Source: Aureisphaera sp963669405
Lineage (GTDB): Bacteria; Bacteroidota; Bacteroidia; Flavobacteriales; Flavobacteriaceae
Direction: 5' to 3'
DNA: 64,000 nt
NCBI GenBank assembly: GCA_963669405.2
Contig: CAXXHF010000002.1
Location: forward strand, 2,046,001-2,110,000
The number at the start of each line of letters is the position of its first letter. Position 1 is the first letter of the stretch. Positions 17,763 to 25,362 of the stretch are shown here, one piece after another. The translations under genes were made by a program, and so were the position numbers. The notes under the pieces were generated by a model. It searched no databases. It was not told the DNA's origin and saw nothing but the letters and a program-made list of their open reading frames with translations.

Positions 17763-17786
17763 GAAACGTTCGTTTCAGTATATTTG
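17763..17786 (+). promoter_or_regulatory. TetR operator 1 with -7 box
   Basis: GAAACG-TT-CGTTTC at 17763-17776 is a 6-bp-arm palindrome. TATATTTG at 17779-17786 matches the Bacteroidota -7 consensus TAnnTTTG. The operator lies just upstream of the -7 box of the tetR gene at 17807, so autorepression is likely. A near copy occurs at 18407-18420. Confidence 0.65.
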
Positions 17787-17806
17787 TTCCATAATTACAG
17801 ATTAGA

Positions 17807-18388
17807 ATGCCAAGGAGCGAAGATTTTAATAGAAACGAAGTTTTAGAACAAGCCAAGAATATATTCTGGAAAAAAGGATATAATGGAACTTCTATGCAAG
17901 ATTTGGTAGATGCTACAGGCTTAAATCGGAGTAGTATATACAATTCATTTGGCAATAAAAAAGATTTGTACGAACAAACTTTAAAAAAGTATCAGGACGA
18001 TTCGAGGTCTCTCTTCGATAAGGTGAAGGAAAAGAACCGAAATGCCCTGGAATCTATAGGGTTGGTTTTTCTTTATGTACTAGATGAAATTTTATTGGAT
18101 AAAGAAAGCAAAGGGTGTATGTTGATTAATTGCTATACCGAAATGGGCAATCAGGACAATGACCTTAAAAATTTGCTAGACGCCAACCAAGAAAAATTAC
18201 ATGGTATTTTTGAAAGTTTGGTAATAAAAGGACAGGAGGACGGATCTGTTCGCAACAACGAAAGCAGTGATTTATTAGCACATTATTTAGTAAGTACCTT
18301 TCAGGGTTTCCGAATTACTGGATTGAGAATTCAGAATCCGAAAGTATTAAAGAGTATCATTCAGAATACATTGAAAACAATAGCGTAA
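17807..18388 (+). CDS. TetR/AcrR family transcriptional regulator
   Basis: A 193-aa repressor with an N-terminal helix-turn-helix (about 10-55: 'VLEQAKNIFWKKGYNGTSMQDLVDATGLNRSSIYNSFGNKKDLYEQ' region) and a C-terminal ligand domain containing 'SKGCMLINCYTEMG', the pattern seen in TetR_C/AefR-type regulators. It precedes a short-chain dehydrogenase gene by 50 bases. The same GAAACG/CGTTTC-type site lies upstream of both, so it probably represses itself and the dehydrogenase. The inducer is unknown. Confidence 0.9.
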   Translation: MPRSEDFNRNEVLEQAKNIFWKKGYNGTSMQDLVDATGLNRSSIYNSFGNKKDLYEQTLKKYQDDSRSLFDKVKEKNRNALESIGLVFLYVLDEILLDKESKGCMLINCYTEMGNQDNDLKNLLDANQEKLHGIFESLVIKGQEDGSVRNNESSDLLAHYLVSTFQGFRITGLRIQNPKVLKSIIQNTLKTIA

Positions 18389-18406
18389 ATTTTTTTAATC
18401 TAATTT

Positions 18407-18420
18407 GGAACGAACGTTTC
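18407..18420 (+). promoter_or_regulatory. TetR operator 1, second copy, before the SDR gene
   Basis: GGAACGAACGTTTC differs at one base from the reverse complement of the operator at 17763-17776. It lies 18 bases before the ATG of the dehydrogenase gene. This pairs the dehydrogenase with the upstream TetR regulator. Confidence 0.65.
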
Positions 18421-18438
18421 AAAAAAACAAAACTAAAA

Positions 18439-19191
18439 ATGAATAAATTTGAAAACAAAACAGTAGTAGTTACAGGTGGTAATTCGGGAATAGGATTGGC
18501 CGCGGTGAAAGGATTTTTAAGAGAAGGAGCCAATGTGGTTTTTTCTGGAAGACGCCAAGAGGCTTTAGACGAAGTATCTAAAGAATTGAAGGGTAATTTT
18601 AAGGCTGTATTGGCAGATCAAGCCAATCCAAGTGATAGCAAAAAACTAATCGATACAGCTGTAGATACGTTTGGACAAATCGATGTCCTTTTTGCAAATG
18701 CAGGAGTCGCTCAGTTTGCTCCGGCAGATCAGATTGACGAGGATTTCTTTGATAATCAGTTTAACATTAATATTAAAGGCCCTGCCTTTTTGGTAAAGGA
18801 AGCCATTCCAAATCTTAAGGATGGAGCAAATATTATTTTCAATACTTCTATTGTTCACCAAAAAGGATTTGAAGGTGCTAGTGTTTATAGTGCCACTAAA
18901 GGAGCTTTAAGATCTTTTGCTAGAGTATTGACCAGTGAATTGGCTCCACGAAATATTCGGGTTAATTCTATTGCTCCAGGACCTATTGGAACACCTATCT
19001 ATAATAAGATGGAAGGAATGACTCAAGAACAGGTGCAGGAAATGGGAATTACCTTTGCAGAATACGTTCCCTTAAAGCGTTTTGGAGAATCTGAAGAAGT
19101 AGCCGAAGGAGTCTTGTTTTTAGCCAGCGGTGATGCCAGTTATGTTAATGGTATTGAGTTGGAAATAGATGGAGGACTAAGCCAGATATAG
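18439..19191 (+). CDS. Short-chain dehydrogenase/reductase (SDR)
   Basis: A 250-aa classical SDR. It has the nucleotide motif TGGNSGIG (about 12-19), NAG in 'LFANAGVA', the catalytic Ser in 'IIFNTSIVH', and YxxxK in 'VYSATKGALRSF'. The terminal 'GIELEIDGGLSQI' is the normal family ending. It catalyses NAD(P)-dependent oxidation or reduction of an unknown carbonyl or alcohol. Control by the neighbouring TetR protein is indicated by shared operators. Confidence 0.93.
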   Translation: MNKFENKTVVVTGGNSGIGLAAVKGFLREGANVVFSGRRQEALDEVSKELKGNFKAVLADQANPSDSKKLIDTAVDTFGQIDVLFANAGVAQFAPADQIDEDFFDNQFNINIKGPAFLVKEAIPNLKDGANIIFNTSIVHQKGFEGASVYSATKGALRSFARVLTSELAPRNIRVNSIAPGPIGTPIYNKMEGMTQEQVQEMGITFAEYVPLKRFGESEEVAEGVLFLASGDASYVNGIELEIDGGLSQI

Positions 19192-19211
19192 AAATAAATC
19201 CCTAAATAATT

Positions 19212-19242
19212 AAAAACCTTCCCAAAACGGGAAGGTTTTTTT
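19212..19242 (+). terminator. Terminator after the SDR gene
   Basis: AAAAACCTTCCC at 19212-19223, a 5-nt loop, then GGGAAGGTTTTT with further T residues to 19242: a 12-bp stem and a U tract. The T run also contributes the TTTG that serves as the -33 element of the next promoter. Confidence 0.9.
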
Positions 19243-19271
19243 GTTTATTAAGATACCGATCGGTATCTTTG
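19240..19271 (+). promoter_or_regulatory. Promoter and overlapping TetR operator 2
   Basis: TTTG at 19240-19243 and TATCTTTG at 19264-19271 (20-bp spacer) match the Bacteroidota -33/-7 consensus. A perfect 20-bp palindrome (AAGATACCGA plus its inverse) at 19250-19269 covers the -7 box. The GTG start at 19276 lies only 5 bases after the -7 box, so the message may be leaderless. Confidence 0.8.
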
Positions 19272-19275
19272 CATT

Positions 19276-19866
19276 GTGAGAAATTCTAAGACGACAAAAA
19301 ATACCATTATCAAGGAGAGTGCAAATCTCTTCAATACCCAAGGTTACAAAGCAACATCCATTAGTGATATTACTAAAGCGACGGGACTGACTAAAGGGGC
19401 TATTTATCGTCATTTTGAAAGTAAAAGCGATCTAGAACAAGAAGCCCTGCGTAGCTTGGGTAAGCTTATGTTTAACGAATTGGGACAATCCATTCGGGAA
19501 GCAAAAACCTTTCAATTAAAGATGGATGCCATCTTTTCATTTTTTGAAAAATATATGGAAACCCCCTTGTATCAAGGAGGTTGTCCACTTATGAATGCTG
19601 CTGTAGAAGTAGATGATACTAATACTCCATTACGACAACAGGCCTATAATATGTTGGCACAGCTTAAAGCATCTGTAGGTAAATTGTTGGAAAATGGAAT
19701 TAAGAATGGACAGATAAAACCAGAAATTGATCCTGGGTTTTATAGCACAATTATTATTGCTACGCTAGAAGGAGGAATTATGATGAGCAAGTTGGAACGC
19801 AACAAGGAAGCGATTTCCAAAACCATTTTGCATTTGCGAAAATTGGTGACGGATATATCGATATAA
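19276..19866 (+). CDS. TetR/AcrR family transcriptional regulator
   Basis: A 196-aa repressor. The HTH is at about 8-50 ('IIKESANLFNTQGYKATSISDITKATGLTKGAIYRHFESKSDL' region), and the ligand domain has 'YQGGCPLMNAAVEVDD', as in AcuR/YcdC-like regulators. The start is GTG at 19276: there is no in-frame ATG until far inside, and the HTH needs this start. The codon lies about where transcription should begin. A perfect palindrome over the promoter and a near copy before the next gene (19883-19898) indicate control of itself and the hydrolase-thioesterase pair. Confidence 0.9.
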   Translation: MRNSKTTKNTIIKESANLFNTQGYKATSISDITKATGLTKGAIYRHFESKSDLEQEALRSLGKLMFNELGQSIREAKTFQLKMDAIFSFFEKYMETPLYQGGCPLMNAAVEVDDTNTPLRQQAYNMLAQLKASVGKLLENGIKNGQIKPEIDPGFYSTIIIATLEGGIMMSKLERNKEAISKTILHLRKLVTDISI

Positions 19867-19882
19867 ATTTTTTAATTAATCC

Positions 19883-19898
19883 GATACCGATTGGTATC
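19883..19898 (+). promoter_or_regulatory. TetR operator 2, second copy, before the hydrolase gene
   Basis: GATACCGATTGGTATC differs by one base from the core of the perfect palindrome at 19250-19269. It lies 8 bases before the ATG at 19907 and shares the TATCTT half of the -7 element. The hydrolase and thioesterase genes are therefore probably in the same regulon. Confidence 0.7.
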
Positions 19899-19906
19899 TT
19901 AAAGAA

Positions 19907-20737
19907 ATGAAAAAACTAATTACACAATCTGTAGGAACCTTTATCAATGTTACAGCAGTATTGTTTCCAGAGTGGAATGCCAATTTTTCTTTCAATTTAC
20001 TGTGTAAGGTAAAGCGGGTAGGTATTTCTGAAAAAGGAATGGATTTTTTTAATGAGGCAGAGCAGACTTATATAGATGTGAATGGGCACTCGGCGGTATT
20101 GCACAAATGGGGTCACGGTGATAAAACGGTTCTATTCTTACATGGATGGCTTAGCAACTCCCAACGTTGGCGAAATTTTGTGGACCATTTAGATATGGAT
20201 GAATATACCGTATTTGCTGTAGATGCGCCTGGTCATGGCATGGCCAAAGGAAAATACCTTAATCTAGAAGTGTACCGACAATCTTTAAAACAGACCTTCG
20301 ATTTAACCGGTCCAGTAGACACTTTAGTATGCCATTCCTTAGGCAGTTTGGCTACAGCTTATACGCATTTGGAAGACCCTGAAATCCCTGTAAAAAAATA
20401 TGTGATCACTGGAGCCCCCTCTGGGATGGATGCTATCTTTGTGTATTTTGAAGAGTTATTGGGCCTATCTAATAAGGCTATCCAAAACTTAGAAGGAAAG
20501 ATTAACCGTGTTTTGAAGTTACCCCATAAGGAGATTTCAATGGAACAATTTTTCAGAAAAATAGATGAACCCTTGCTGGTTATTCATGAAAAGAAAGATA
20601 GAATTACCCCATTCAAAGCCATAGAAAAAGCATTGAATGGAAGTAAAACCATAGAAACCTACTTTACTGAAGGAAATGATCACAATCTCAAAACGCCTGA
20701 TGTGATTGAAAAAGTAATATCATTTATAAAAAAATAG
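19907..20737 (+). CDS. Alpha/beta hydrolase
   Basis: A 276-aa cytoplasmic hydrolase. It has the oxyanion segment 'LFLHGWLSNSQRW', 'VFAVDAPGHG', a nucleophile elbow 'VCHSLGSLAT' (Ser in H-S-L-G, with Cys where small residues are usual), an acid in 'VIHEKKDRITP', and the final His in 'GNDHNLKTPD'. The N-terminal 50 residues form an extra segment before the core. It is separated from the thioesterase gene by 3 nt, so the two probably work on related acyl esters under TetR control. Confidence 0.88.
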   Translation: MKKLITQSVGTFINVTAVLFPEWNANFSFNLLCKVKRVGISEKGMDFFNEAEQTYIDVNGHSAVLHKWGHGDKTVLFLHGWLSNSQRWRNFVDHLDMDEYTVFAVDAPGHGMAKGKYLNLEVYRQSLKQTFDLTGPVDTLVCHSLGSLATAYTHLEDPEIPVKKYVITGAPSGMDAIFVYFEELLGLSNKAIQNLEGKINRVLKLPHKEISMEQFFRKIDEPLLVIHEKKDRITPFKAIEKALNGSKTIETYFTEGNDHNLKTPDVIEKVISFIKK

Positions 20738-20740
20738 CTA

Positions 20741-21217
20741 ATGTACTTTAAGGAATTCGATATTAGATGGAGTGATTTAGACGCCAACAGACATTTGGCC
20801 AACAGTTCCTATATCAATTTTATGAGCCATACCCGTATGGGTTTTTTAATTGAGAATGGAATTAGTCAAAAAGTGATGGCTCAATTCGATATGGGCCCTG
20901 TGGTTTTTAATGAGAACGTATTTTATTTCAAGGAAATTTTTCAGGGACAACCTATCAAGGTAAGCTTCCAATTAGGTGGCATGAGCGAAGATGGCATGTT
21001 CTTTAAGTTTGTTCACAATTTTTATGACCATAAGGGGCGAAATTTGTCTTATTGCGAAATGTACGGAGGCTGGATGGACCTGAAGGCCCGTAAACTTACA
21101 CCGCTTCCTGAAGAACTACTACCGCTCTTAGGAAAGGCACCCAAAACGGAAGACTTTAAAGTACTCACAAAAATGGATATGCGGCAATCTGGCCGCACGC
21201 CTAAAGACTTAGCATAA
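20741..21217 (+). CDS. Acyl-CoA thioesterase (4HBT hot-dog fold)
   Basis: A 158-aa single hot-dog domain. The opening 'EFDIRWSDLDANRHLANSSYINFM' carries the catalytic-region Asp and the R..D.D...H..N pattern of 4-hydroxybenzoyl-CoA thioesterase-like enzymes. It would hydrolyse an acyl-CoA or acyl-ACP of unknown chain. It is second in the TetR-controlled hydrolase-thioesterase unit and is followed directly by a hairpin terminator. Confidence 0.88.
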   Translation: MYFKEFDIRWSDLDANRHLANSSYINFMSHTRMGFLIENGISQKVMAQFDMGPVVFNENVFYFKEIFQGQPIKVSFQLGGMSEDGMFFKFVHNFYDHKGRNLSYCEMYGGWMDLKARKLTPLPEELLPLLGKAPKTEDFKVLTKMDMRQSGRTPKDLA

Positions 21218-21247
21218 AAAAACCTCCCGCATGGGAGGCTCTTTTTT
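21215..21247. terminator. Bidirectional terminator
   Basis: CCTCCC at 21223-21228, loop GCAT, then GGGAGG at 21233-21238, flanked by an A run on the left and a T run on the right. It starts in the stop codon of the thioesterase gene and ends at the stop codon of the converging SnoaL-like gene, so it can serve both. Confidence 0.88.
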
Positions 21248-21620
21248 ATCCTTCTTTGGGAACATCATAGAAAAATTGTTCCCTAACAATTTTTCCATCG
21301 GCCACCTCGTAGACACTTATTTCCGACATTTTATTGCGGTGCCCACTTGGTTTGTGAGTTACATCAATTTCATGTCGCACACTGAACCAATTTTCGGCAA
21401 CAATAGGAGCACTCATATGGCTGCTATGCATTTCAAAATTCTCACGCCACCATTCCCCTTTTTTGGCAACCTCTTCCATGCCTTTTGCAATTGGGTTTTC
21501 AGAACTTCCTTCGGGTTCAATACTCACAATATTTGGGCTGTACAATTCTTGGTAGCACTTTTCTTCTTGCCCACTATTGCACCATTCCATCAGTTTATTT
21601 GCAATTTCTTCGGTATTCAT
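21246..21620 (-). CDS. SnoaL/NTF2-like protein
   Basis: A 124-aa protein of the NTF2-like fold. 'NKLMEWCNSGQEEKCYQELYSPNIVSIEP' gives the alpha/beta cone pattern, and 'RHEIDVTHKPSGHRNKMSEISVYEVADGKIVREQFFY' matches small SnoaL-like proteins. Such proteins bind or isomerise small molecules; no catalytic assignment is possible. It is a single gene converging on the thioesterase gene and separated from the EamA gene by 95 bases. Confidence 0.85.
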   Translation of the reverse strand: MNTEEIANKLMEWCNSGQEEKCYQELYSPNIVSIEPEGSSENPIAKGMEEVAKKGEWWRENFEMHSSHMSAPIVAENWFSVRHEIDVTHKPSGHRNKMSEISVYEVADGKIVREQFFYDVPKEG

Positions 21621-21715
21621 GTTGTATAGTTTTTTTATTAGGTATCTAAAGATAATAAGAAGCCTCCTTTTTTGTGTTAGCTATTTGTTAATCATTCCAT
21701 CGTGTAGAAATTAAT

Positions 21716-22618
21716 TTAGGTAAGATTAGCCTTCTTTTTTTTGGAACGGGTTGACAGAAATACGCCTAAGAAGATTAGAGCAGCTGCTCCCAACCGTAGT
21801 GTAGTGAGTGTGTCTGCTCCAGCCATAATAGCAAATAAGGTGGCTAGTACCGGTTGCAGGTAAATAAATGCACCAATGGTAGATGGGCTTAGTTGTTTCA
21901 AAGCATAGATATTGAAGAGATAGGTAAGGTAGGTAGTACCTACAACTACAAAAGCCAGTTTCCACCAAACACTAAAATTAAGATGCCCCCAATCTACAGC
22001 CATGAACTCGCTTCCTCCAATGGGAATATTCATAAATATGGCAAACAAAAAGAAAAACTTCATAAGTGTTATAGAGCTGTATTTAGCAACCAGAGGCTTT
22101 ACCATGATTAGATAAAAGGCATAGGAAGTTGCATTTACTATGAAGAACATGTTACCCAAAGGAATATTTGGCGCATTGGGTTGTGTCTTTTCTCCAAAGA
22201 GAATAAGTAGGAGTGCACCCACGAGCCCCAAGCCAATTCCGGTTGATTTCAGCCAAGTGATTCTCTCTTTCAAAAAGAAAGCTGATAAGATAAGGAGGAG
22301 TACTGGGGTAAGTGTAATGACCACAGAACTGTTAATTGGGGTACTCAATTCCAACCCTTTAAAGAAGGCATTCATATTTAGCACCATTCCAAAAAGAGCA
22401 CATCCCAAGATTCGAAGCCAATCTTTTCTATCTACCTTTTCTTTGGGTAAAAATATGCTAGTAATCCAAAATAACACAGCAGCGCCTACCACACGTAATA
22501 CGATAAAGCCAAAAGGACCAATAACGTCTGGCATGAGCCCTTTTGCCAAGGTATGGTTGGCTCCATAAATGGCGCTGGCTCCAGTGGCGGCTAGTAGTGC
22601 AAGTACTCTTTGATTCAT
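21716..22618 (-). CDS. EamA/DMT superfamily transporter
   Basis: A 300-aa inner-membrane protein with about 10 hydrophobic helices in two EamA repeats. Each has the typical block near its end: 'VVITLTPVLLLILSAFFLKERITWLKSTGIGLGLVGALL' region and 'TIGAFIYLQPVLATLFAIMAGADTLTTLRLGAAALIFLGVFL' region. These export metabolites such as amino acids; the substrate is unknown. It is the last gene of a minus-strand run, 5 nt after the ArsC/Spx-like gene. Confidence 0.9.
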   Translation of the reverse strand: MNQRVLALLAATGASAIYGANHTLAKGLMPDVIGPFGFIVLRVVGAAVLFWITSIFLPKEKVDRKDWLRILGCALFGMVLNMNAFFKGLELSTPINSSVVITLTPVLLLILSAFFLKERITWLKSTGIGLGLVGALLLILFGEKTQPNAPNIPLGNMFFIVNATSYAFYLIMVKPLVAKYSSITLMKFFFLFAIFMNIPIGGSEFMAVDWGHLNFSVWWKLAFVVVGTTYLTYLFNIYALKQLSPSTIGAFIYLQPVLATLFAIMAGADTLTTLRLGAAALIFLGVFLSTRSKKKKANLT

Positions 22619-22623
22619 GAAGG

Positions 22624-22974
22624 TTATGAAAGGCTGGCTTTCGCATTTTCCACTACTTTTCTGCTATTGCCAATAAAGATTTCGTTGCCATTGACCAAAA
22701 CAGGGCGCTTCAAAAAAGTGTAGTGTTCTAAGATGAATGCTTTATAATCCTCTTCTGTTAGTACTTCGTCTTTTAGTCCTCGTTCTTTGTACAGTTTCGC
22801 TCGTTTACTAAACAAAGCCTCATAACTTCCTGCCAGTTCTTTTAATGCTTCCAATTCTTTAACGGTAATCTCCTGTTGCTTTATTTCTCTTTTCTCAAAG
22901 GAATCAGGGAGGTTTAATTCTTTGATAATACGTTTACAAGTATCACAGGTGGCGAGATGGTATATTTTTTTCAT
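22624..22974 (-). CDS. ArsC/Spx-like thioredoxin-fold protein
   Basis: A 116-aa protein with the 'HLATCDTCKRIIKEL' active-site region (CxxC form), 'EKREIKQQEITVKEL', 'LFSKRAKLYKERGLKDE' and 'LIKRPV'-like 'FLKRPVLVNGNEIFIG'. This is the ArsC/Spx/YffB family. In Bacteroidota such stand-alone members are annotated as arsenate reductase-like, though an oxidative-stress role is equally possible. It overlaps the upstream DUF3298 gene by 4 bases. Confidence 0.87.
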   Translation of the reverse strand: MKKIYHLATCDTCKRIIKELNLPDSFEKREIKQQEITVKELEALKELAGSYEALFSKRAKLYKERGLKDEVLTEEDYKAFILEHYTFLKRPVLVNGNEIFIGNSRKVVENAKASLS

Positions 22975-23735
22975 AATTCGAAATTCAAATATGAGTCGAT
23001 GTTACTTAATGGAACTTTCAATTCAATAACCCCTTCAGAGTATGGGGCTATTTCATATGGATTATACGTGATGAGCAAATGATCTTCAGAAAAACCCATG
23101 GAAGTGGATAGATGAAAAGTATCGTTTTCAAACCAAAACCCCGGAGTATTTATATTTTCATCTTTAGCTATGTCGTGCATTTTTCGGAATTCCTTTTCAG
23201 CTTCATCAGTGACAGCCTCCAGATTGGTGAATAAATCTTCTAAAGTTAATTCATTACCGGAGTTACCATCTAGGTTAAGATAGAAAGTGCCTCCATAACC
23301 ATGAGCACCACCAGTATAGGTAAAATGGCTCATGCTAAACGAAATAATAGAAGGAGATTGGTAACCAACCGAAATATTGATTTCGGCCTCGTACCCTCCA
23401 GTATCTAAGATAGTAGGAAGATCGGCTTGGTGGTCGCGATAGGCCAAGATGAAATCTTCAGCAGCACTTTCTATGGTTTTAGCTGAAGGAACATCATCTT
23501 CTCCAAGGAAAAGGACGGTGGCGATCCATTGTTCAATCTCTCCATTTATTTTTTCTGAAATTACCATGTCTCCCATAGCTTTCGGGAAGTCGATCAACAC
23601 GACTGAGCAAGGTTCATTATCACAAATCTTAAGCTCCTTTTCACTGAAACTTTCCAAAGTAAAAGTAAGGGTTGGGTCATTTTTACAGCTCAGGATAATG
23701 AGCAAAAGGAAAAAGGAAAATGATTGTTTAACCAT
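22971..23735 (-). CDS. DUF3298/DUF4163-type lipoprotein
   Basis: A 254-aa exported lipoprotein (Cys17 in LLIILSC). The mature part shows the RsiV-like/DUF3298 pattern: 'INISVGYQSPSIISFSMSHFTYTGGAHGYGGTFYLNLDGNSG' region, 'LTLEDLFTN', then 'FSEDHLLITYNPYEIAPYSEGVIELKVPLSNI'. In Bacillus, RsiV binds lysozyme; in Bacteroidota, members are uncharacterised. It is the first gene of a minus-strand run with the ArsC-like and EamA genes. Confidence 0.85.
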   Translation of the reverse strand: MVKQSFSFFLLLIILSCKNDPTLTFTLESFSEKELKICDNEPCSVVLIDFPKAMGDMVISEKINGEIEQWIATVLFLGEDDVPSAKTIESAAEDFILAYRDHQADLPTILDTGGYEAEINISVGYQSPSIISFSMSHFTYTGGAHGYGGTFYLNLDGNSGNELTLEDLFTNLEAVTDEAEKEFRKMHDIAKDENINTPGFWFENDTFHLSTSMGFSEDHLLITYNPYEIAPYSEGVIELKVPLSNIDSYLNFEL

Positions 23736-23934
23736 AGGTTAAAAATACAATTGTTTTAATTTATTTATATAAAGTAGAGCGCTTTATTTCTTTGATGAAT
23801 TCTGTTTTTCTATGAAACTCAAAACGTATGAGAAAACAACTCATAAGTTTACTTAATCCACAAATATTTTCAACATCATGAATGATAAAACGCTTATTTC
23901 TATAACTTTACAATTAGTTTAATACTCAACAATT

Positions 23935-24453
23935 ATGAAAAGCTACGTAGCACTGTTTGTTTTTTTCTTTTTGGTCTCTTGTAAGCAACCTACATTAGAT
24001 AAGAGTGCACCAAGAGATTTGTCATTAGATTCATTGAACTTAGCACAAATGATAATGGACAGAGAAGAAGCCATGATCCAAAAGAATATTGAAGTAGCCA
24101 TTTCTCAATTTTCAGAAGATGTTACCTGGATCAATTCCCAAGGATATTATTTCGAGGGGAAGGAAGAAGTGATAAAATTCCATGAAATGTTGGTAAGCAG
24201 GGATTCGTTGGATTACTATTACAAAGCAGGAAAACCCAGGATTCGAATAATAGACTCTAGTACAGCACTGGTTTACTATTCATGGAAGATGTTTTGGTTT
24301 CGAAAAGAGATACCAACCGACACAACAAAGAAGGAAATTGGATTAATGACTTTATCTGCAAAAATCATTAATGATCAATGGAAATGGGTAGCAGTAACCA
24401 ATCAACACACTCCGTGGTTTTATGAAGATATAGACCCTGTTACTATAGATTGA
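23935..24453 (+). CDS. NTF2-like lipoprotein (nuclear transport factor 2 family)
   Basis: A 172-aa exported lipoprotein (Cys16 in FFLVSC). The mature domain follows the NTF2/SnoaL pattern: 'IMDREEAMIQKNIEVAISQFSEDVTWINSQGYYFEGKEEVIKFHEML' and a final 'QWKWVAVTNQHTPWF'. Its role is unknown. It stands alone. The 199-bp spacer to the divergent DUF3298 gene holds only A/T-rich sequence with no promoter pair that I can defend. The following 24454-24685 likewise shows no gene and only a weak TAGATTTC (24659-24666) -7-like box before the eCIS locus. Confidence 0.82.
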   Translation: MKSYVALFVFFFLVSCKQPTLDKSAPRDLSLDSLNLAQMIMDREEAMIQKNIEVAISQFSEDVTWINSQGYYFEGKEEVIKFHEMLVSRDSLDYYYKAGKPRIRIIDSSTALVYYSWKMFWFRKEIPTDTTKKEIGLMTLSAKIINDQWKWVAVTNQHTPWFYEDIDPVTID

Positions 24454-24685
24454 TATTTACTAAGGAATCTGCTAGTAACTATGAGACAATTTGTAATGTA
24501 TTGATTGTCTGTGGTTTATAAAATAATAAATTTTAATTAAACGACCAAGTGGCATCCCCTAAAATCTATACAGGATTTTTCCCCTAAATAATTCATTCAA
24601 TTTCCCTGTCCAAAACGGGCAGAACAACTGCTAATATTCTGGATCAAAATAAGGAGCTTAGATTTCTCTAAAATCAAGGGGATTT

Positions 24686-25351
24686 ATGCCTTCAGATGTC
24701 ATTCATAAAACGCTACAGTTTTTAAAGTCTAAAGTTGATACCTATAATGGTAATGTAAATACCATAGTAGAAATCATGAATATTGCCACCTTAAATGATG
24801 GCGATCAATTTTTAGATTCTACGTCGCCCATAACTCTTTCCATCGTAAATATTGAAGAAGATACAGTTGCCAAAGTGCCAAGTGTCTATATTCCCAATAC
24901 GACACAGTCGTCTACCGTGGAGAAGTTTAAAAACCCGGCGCAGAACTTAGTAATTTCCTTATTATTTACTGCATATAATAAGGAACAGACTACAGATAAG
25001 TACCAAGATGGGATCTTAAAATTGGAACATGTAATACGCTGCTTTCAAGAACAGAGAGTGTTCTATATAGATGGAACCGTAGAAGTAGATCCCACTACCC
25101 AAGATCATATAAAACTTATTCTAGACATGGAAAGCCTTAAGGTGAGCGAACTCAACCAATTGTGGTCCATGTTGGGAAATAAATACATGCCCTCAGCACT
25201 TTATAAAATGCGCATGATTACCATTCAGCATGAAGAAGAAGACGGTGGTAGTACCATAGAGAGTCTAAGGCTGAAGTTGTGGAACAACAATCCAGACGAC
25301 ATAGCAGGGCAGCTAGAAGAAAGTGACGAAATAATTCTAAACAATCCGTAA
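24686..25351 (+). CDS. eCIS tube/sheath terminator, Pvc16/Afp16 family (DUF4255)
   Basis: A 221-aa protein with the DUF4255 (Pvc16 N-terminal) pattern: 'VIHKTLQFLKSKVDTY', 'LVISLLFTAYN', 'YQDGILKLEHVIRCFQEQRVF', 'LNQLWSMLGNKYMPSALYKMRMITIQ'. In Afp and PVC particles this protein caps the distal end of the tube and sheath. It is the first gene of the injection-system locus, with the sheath gene 11 nt downstream. Position and motifs agree, so the role is well supported by family knowledge. Confidence 0.92.
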   Translation: MPSDVIHKTLQFLKSKVDTYNGNVNTIVEIMNIATLNDGDQFLDSTSPITLSIVNIEEDTVAKVPSVYIPNTTQSSTVEKFKNPAQNLVISLLFTAYNKEQTTDKYQDGILKLEHVIRCFQEQRVFYIDGTVEVDPTTQDHIKLILDMESLKVSELNQLWSMLGNKYMPSALYKMRMITIQHEEEDGGSTIESLRLKLWNNNPDDIAGQLEESDEIILNNP

Positions 25352-25362
25352 AATCAGAAATT

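Noticed and set aside
24454..24685. A strong promoter for the eCIS locus
   Set aside because: Only a one-mismatch -7 box (TAGATTTC at 24659-24666) without a clear TTTG partner; not strong enough to list as a feature.
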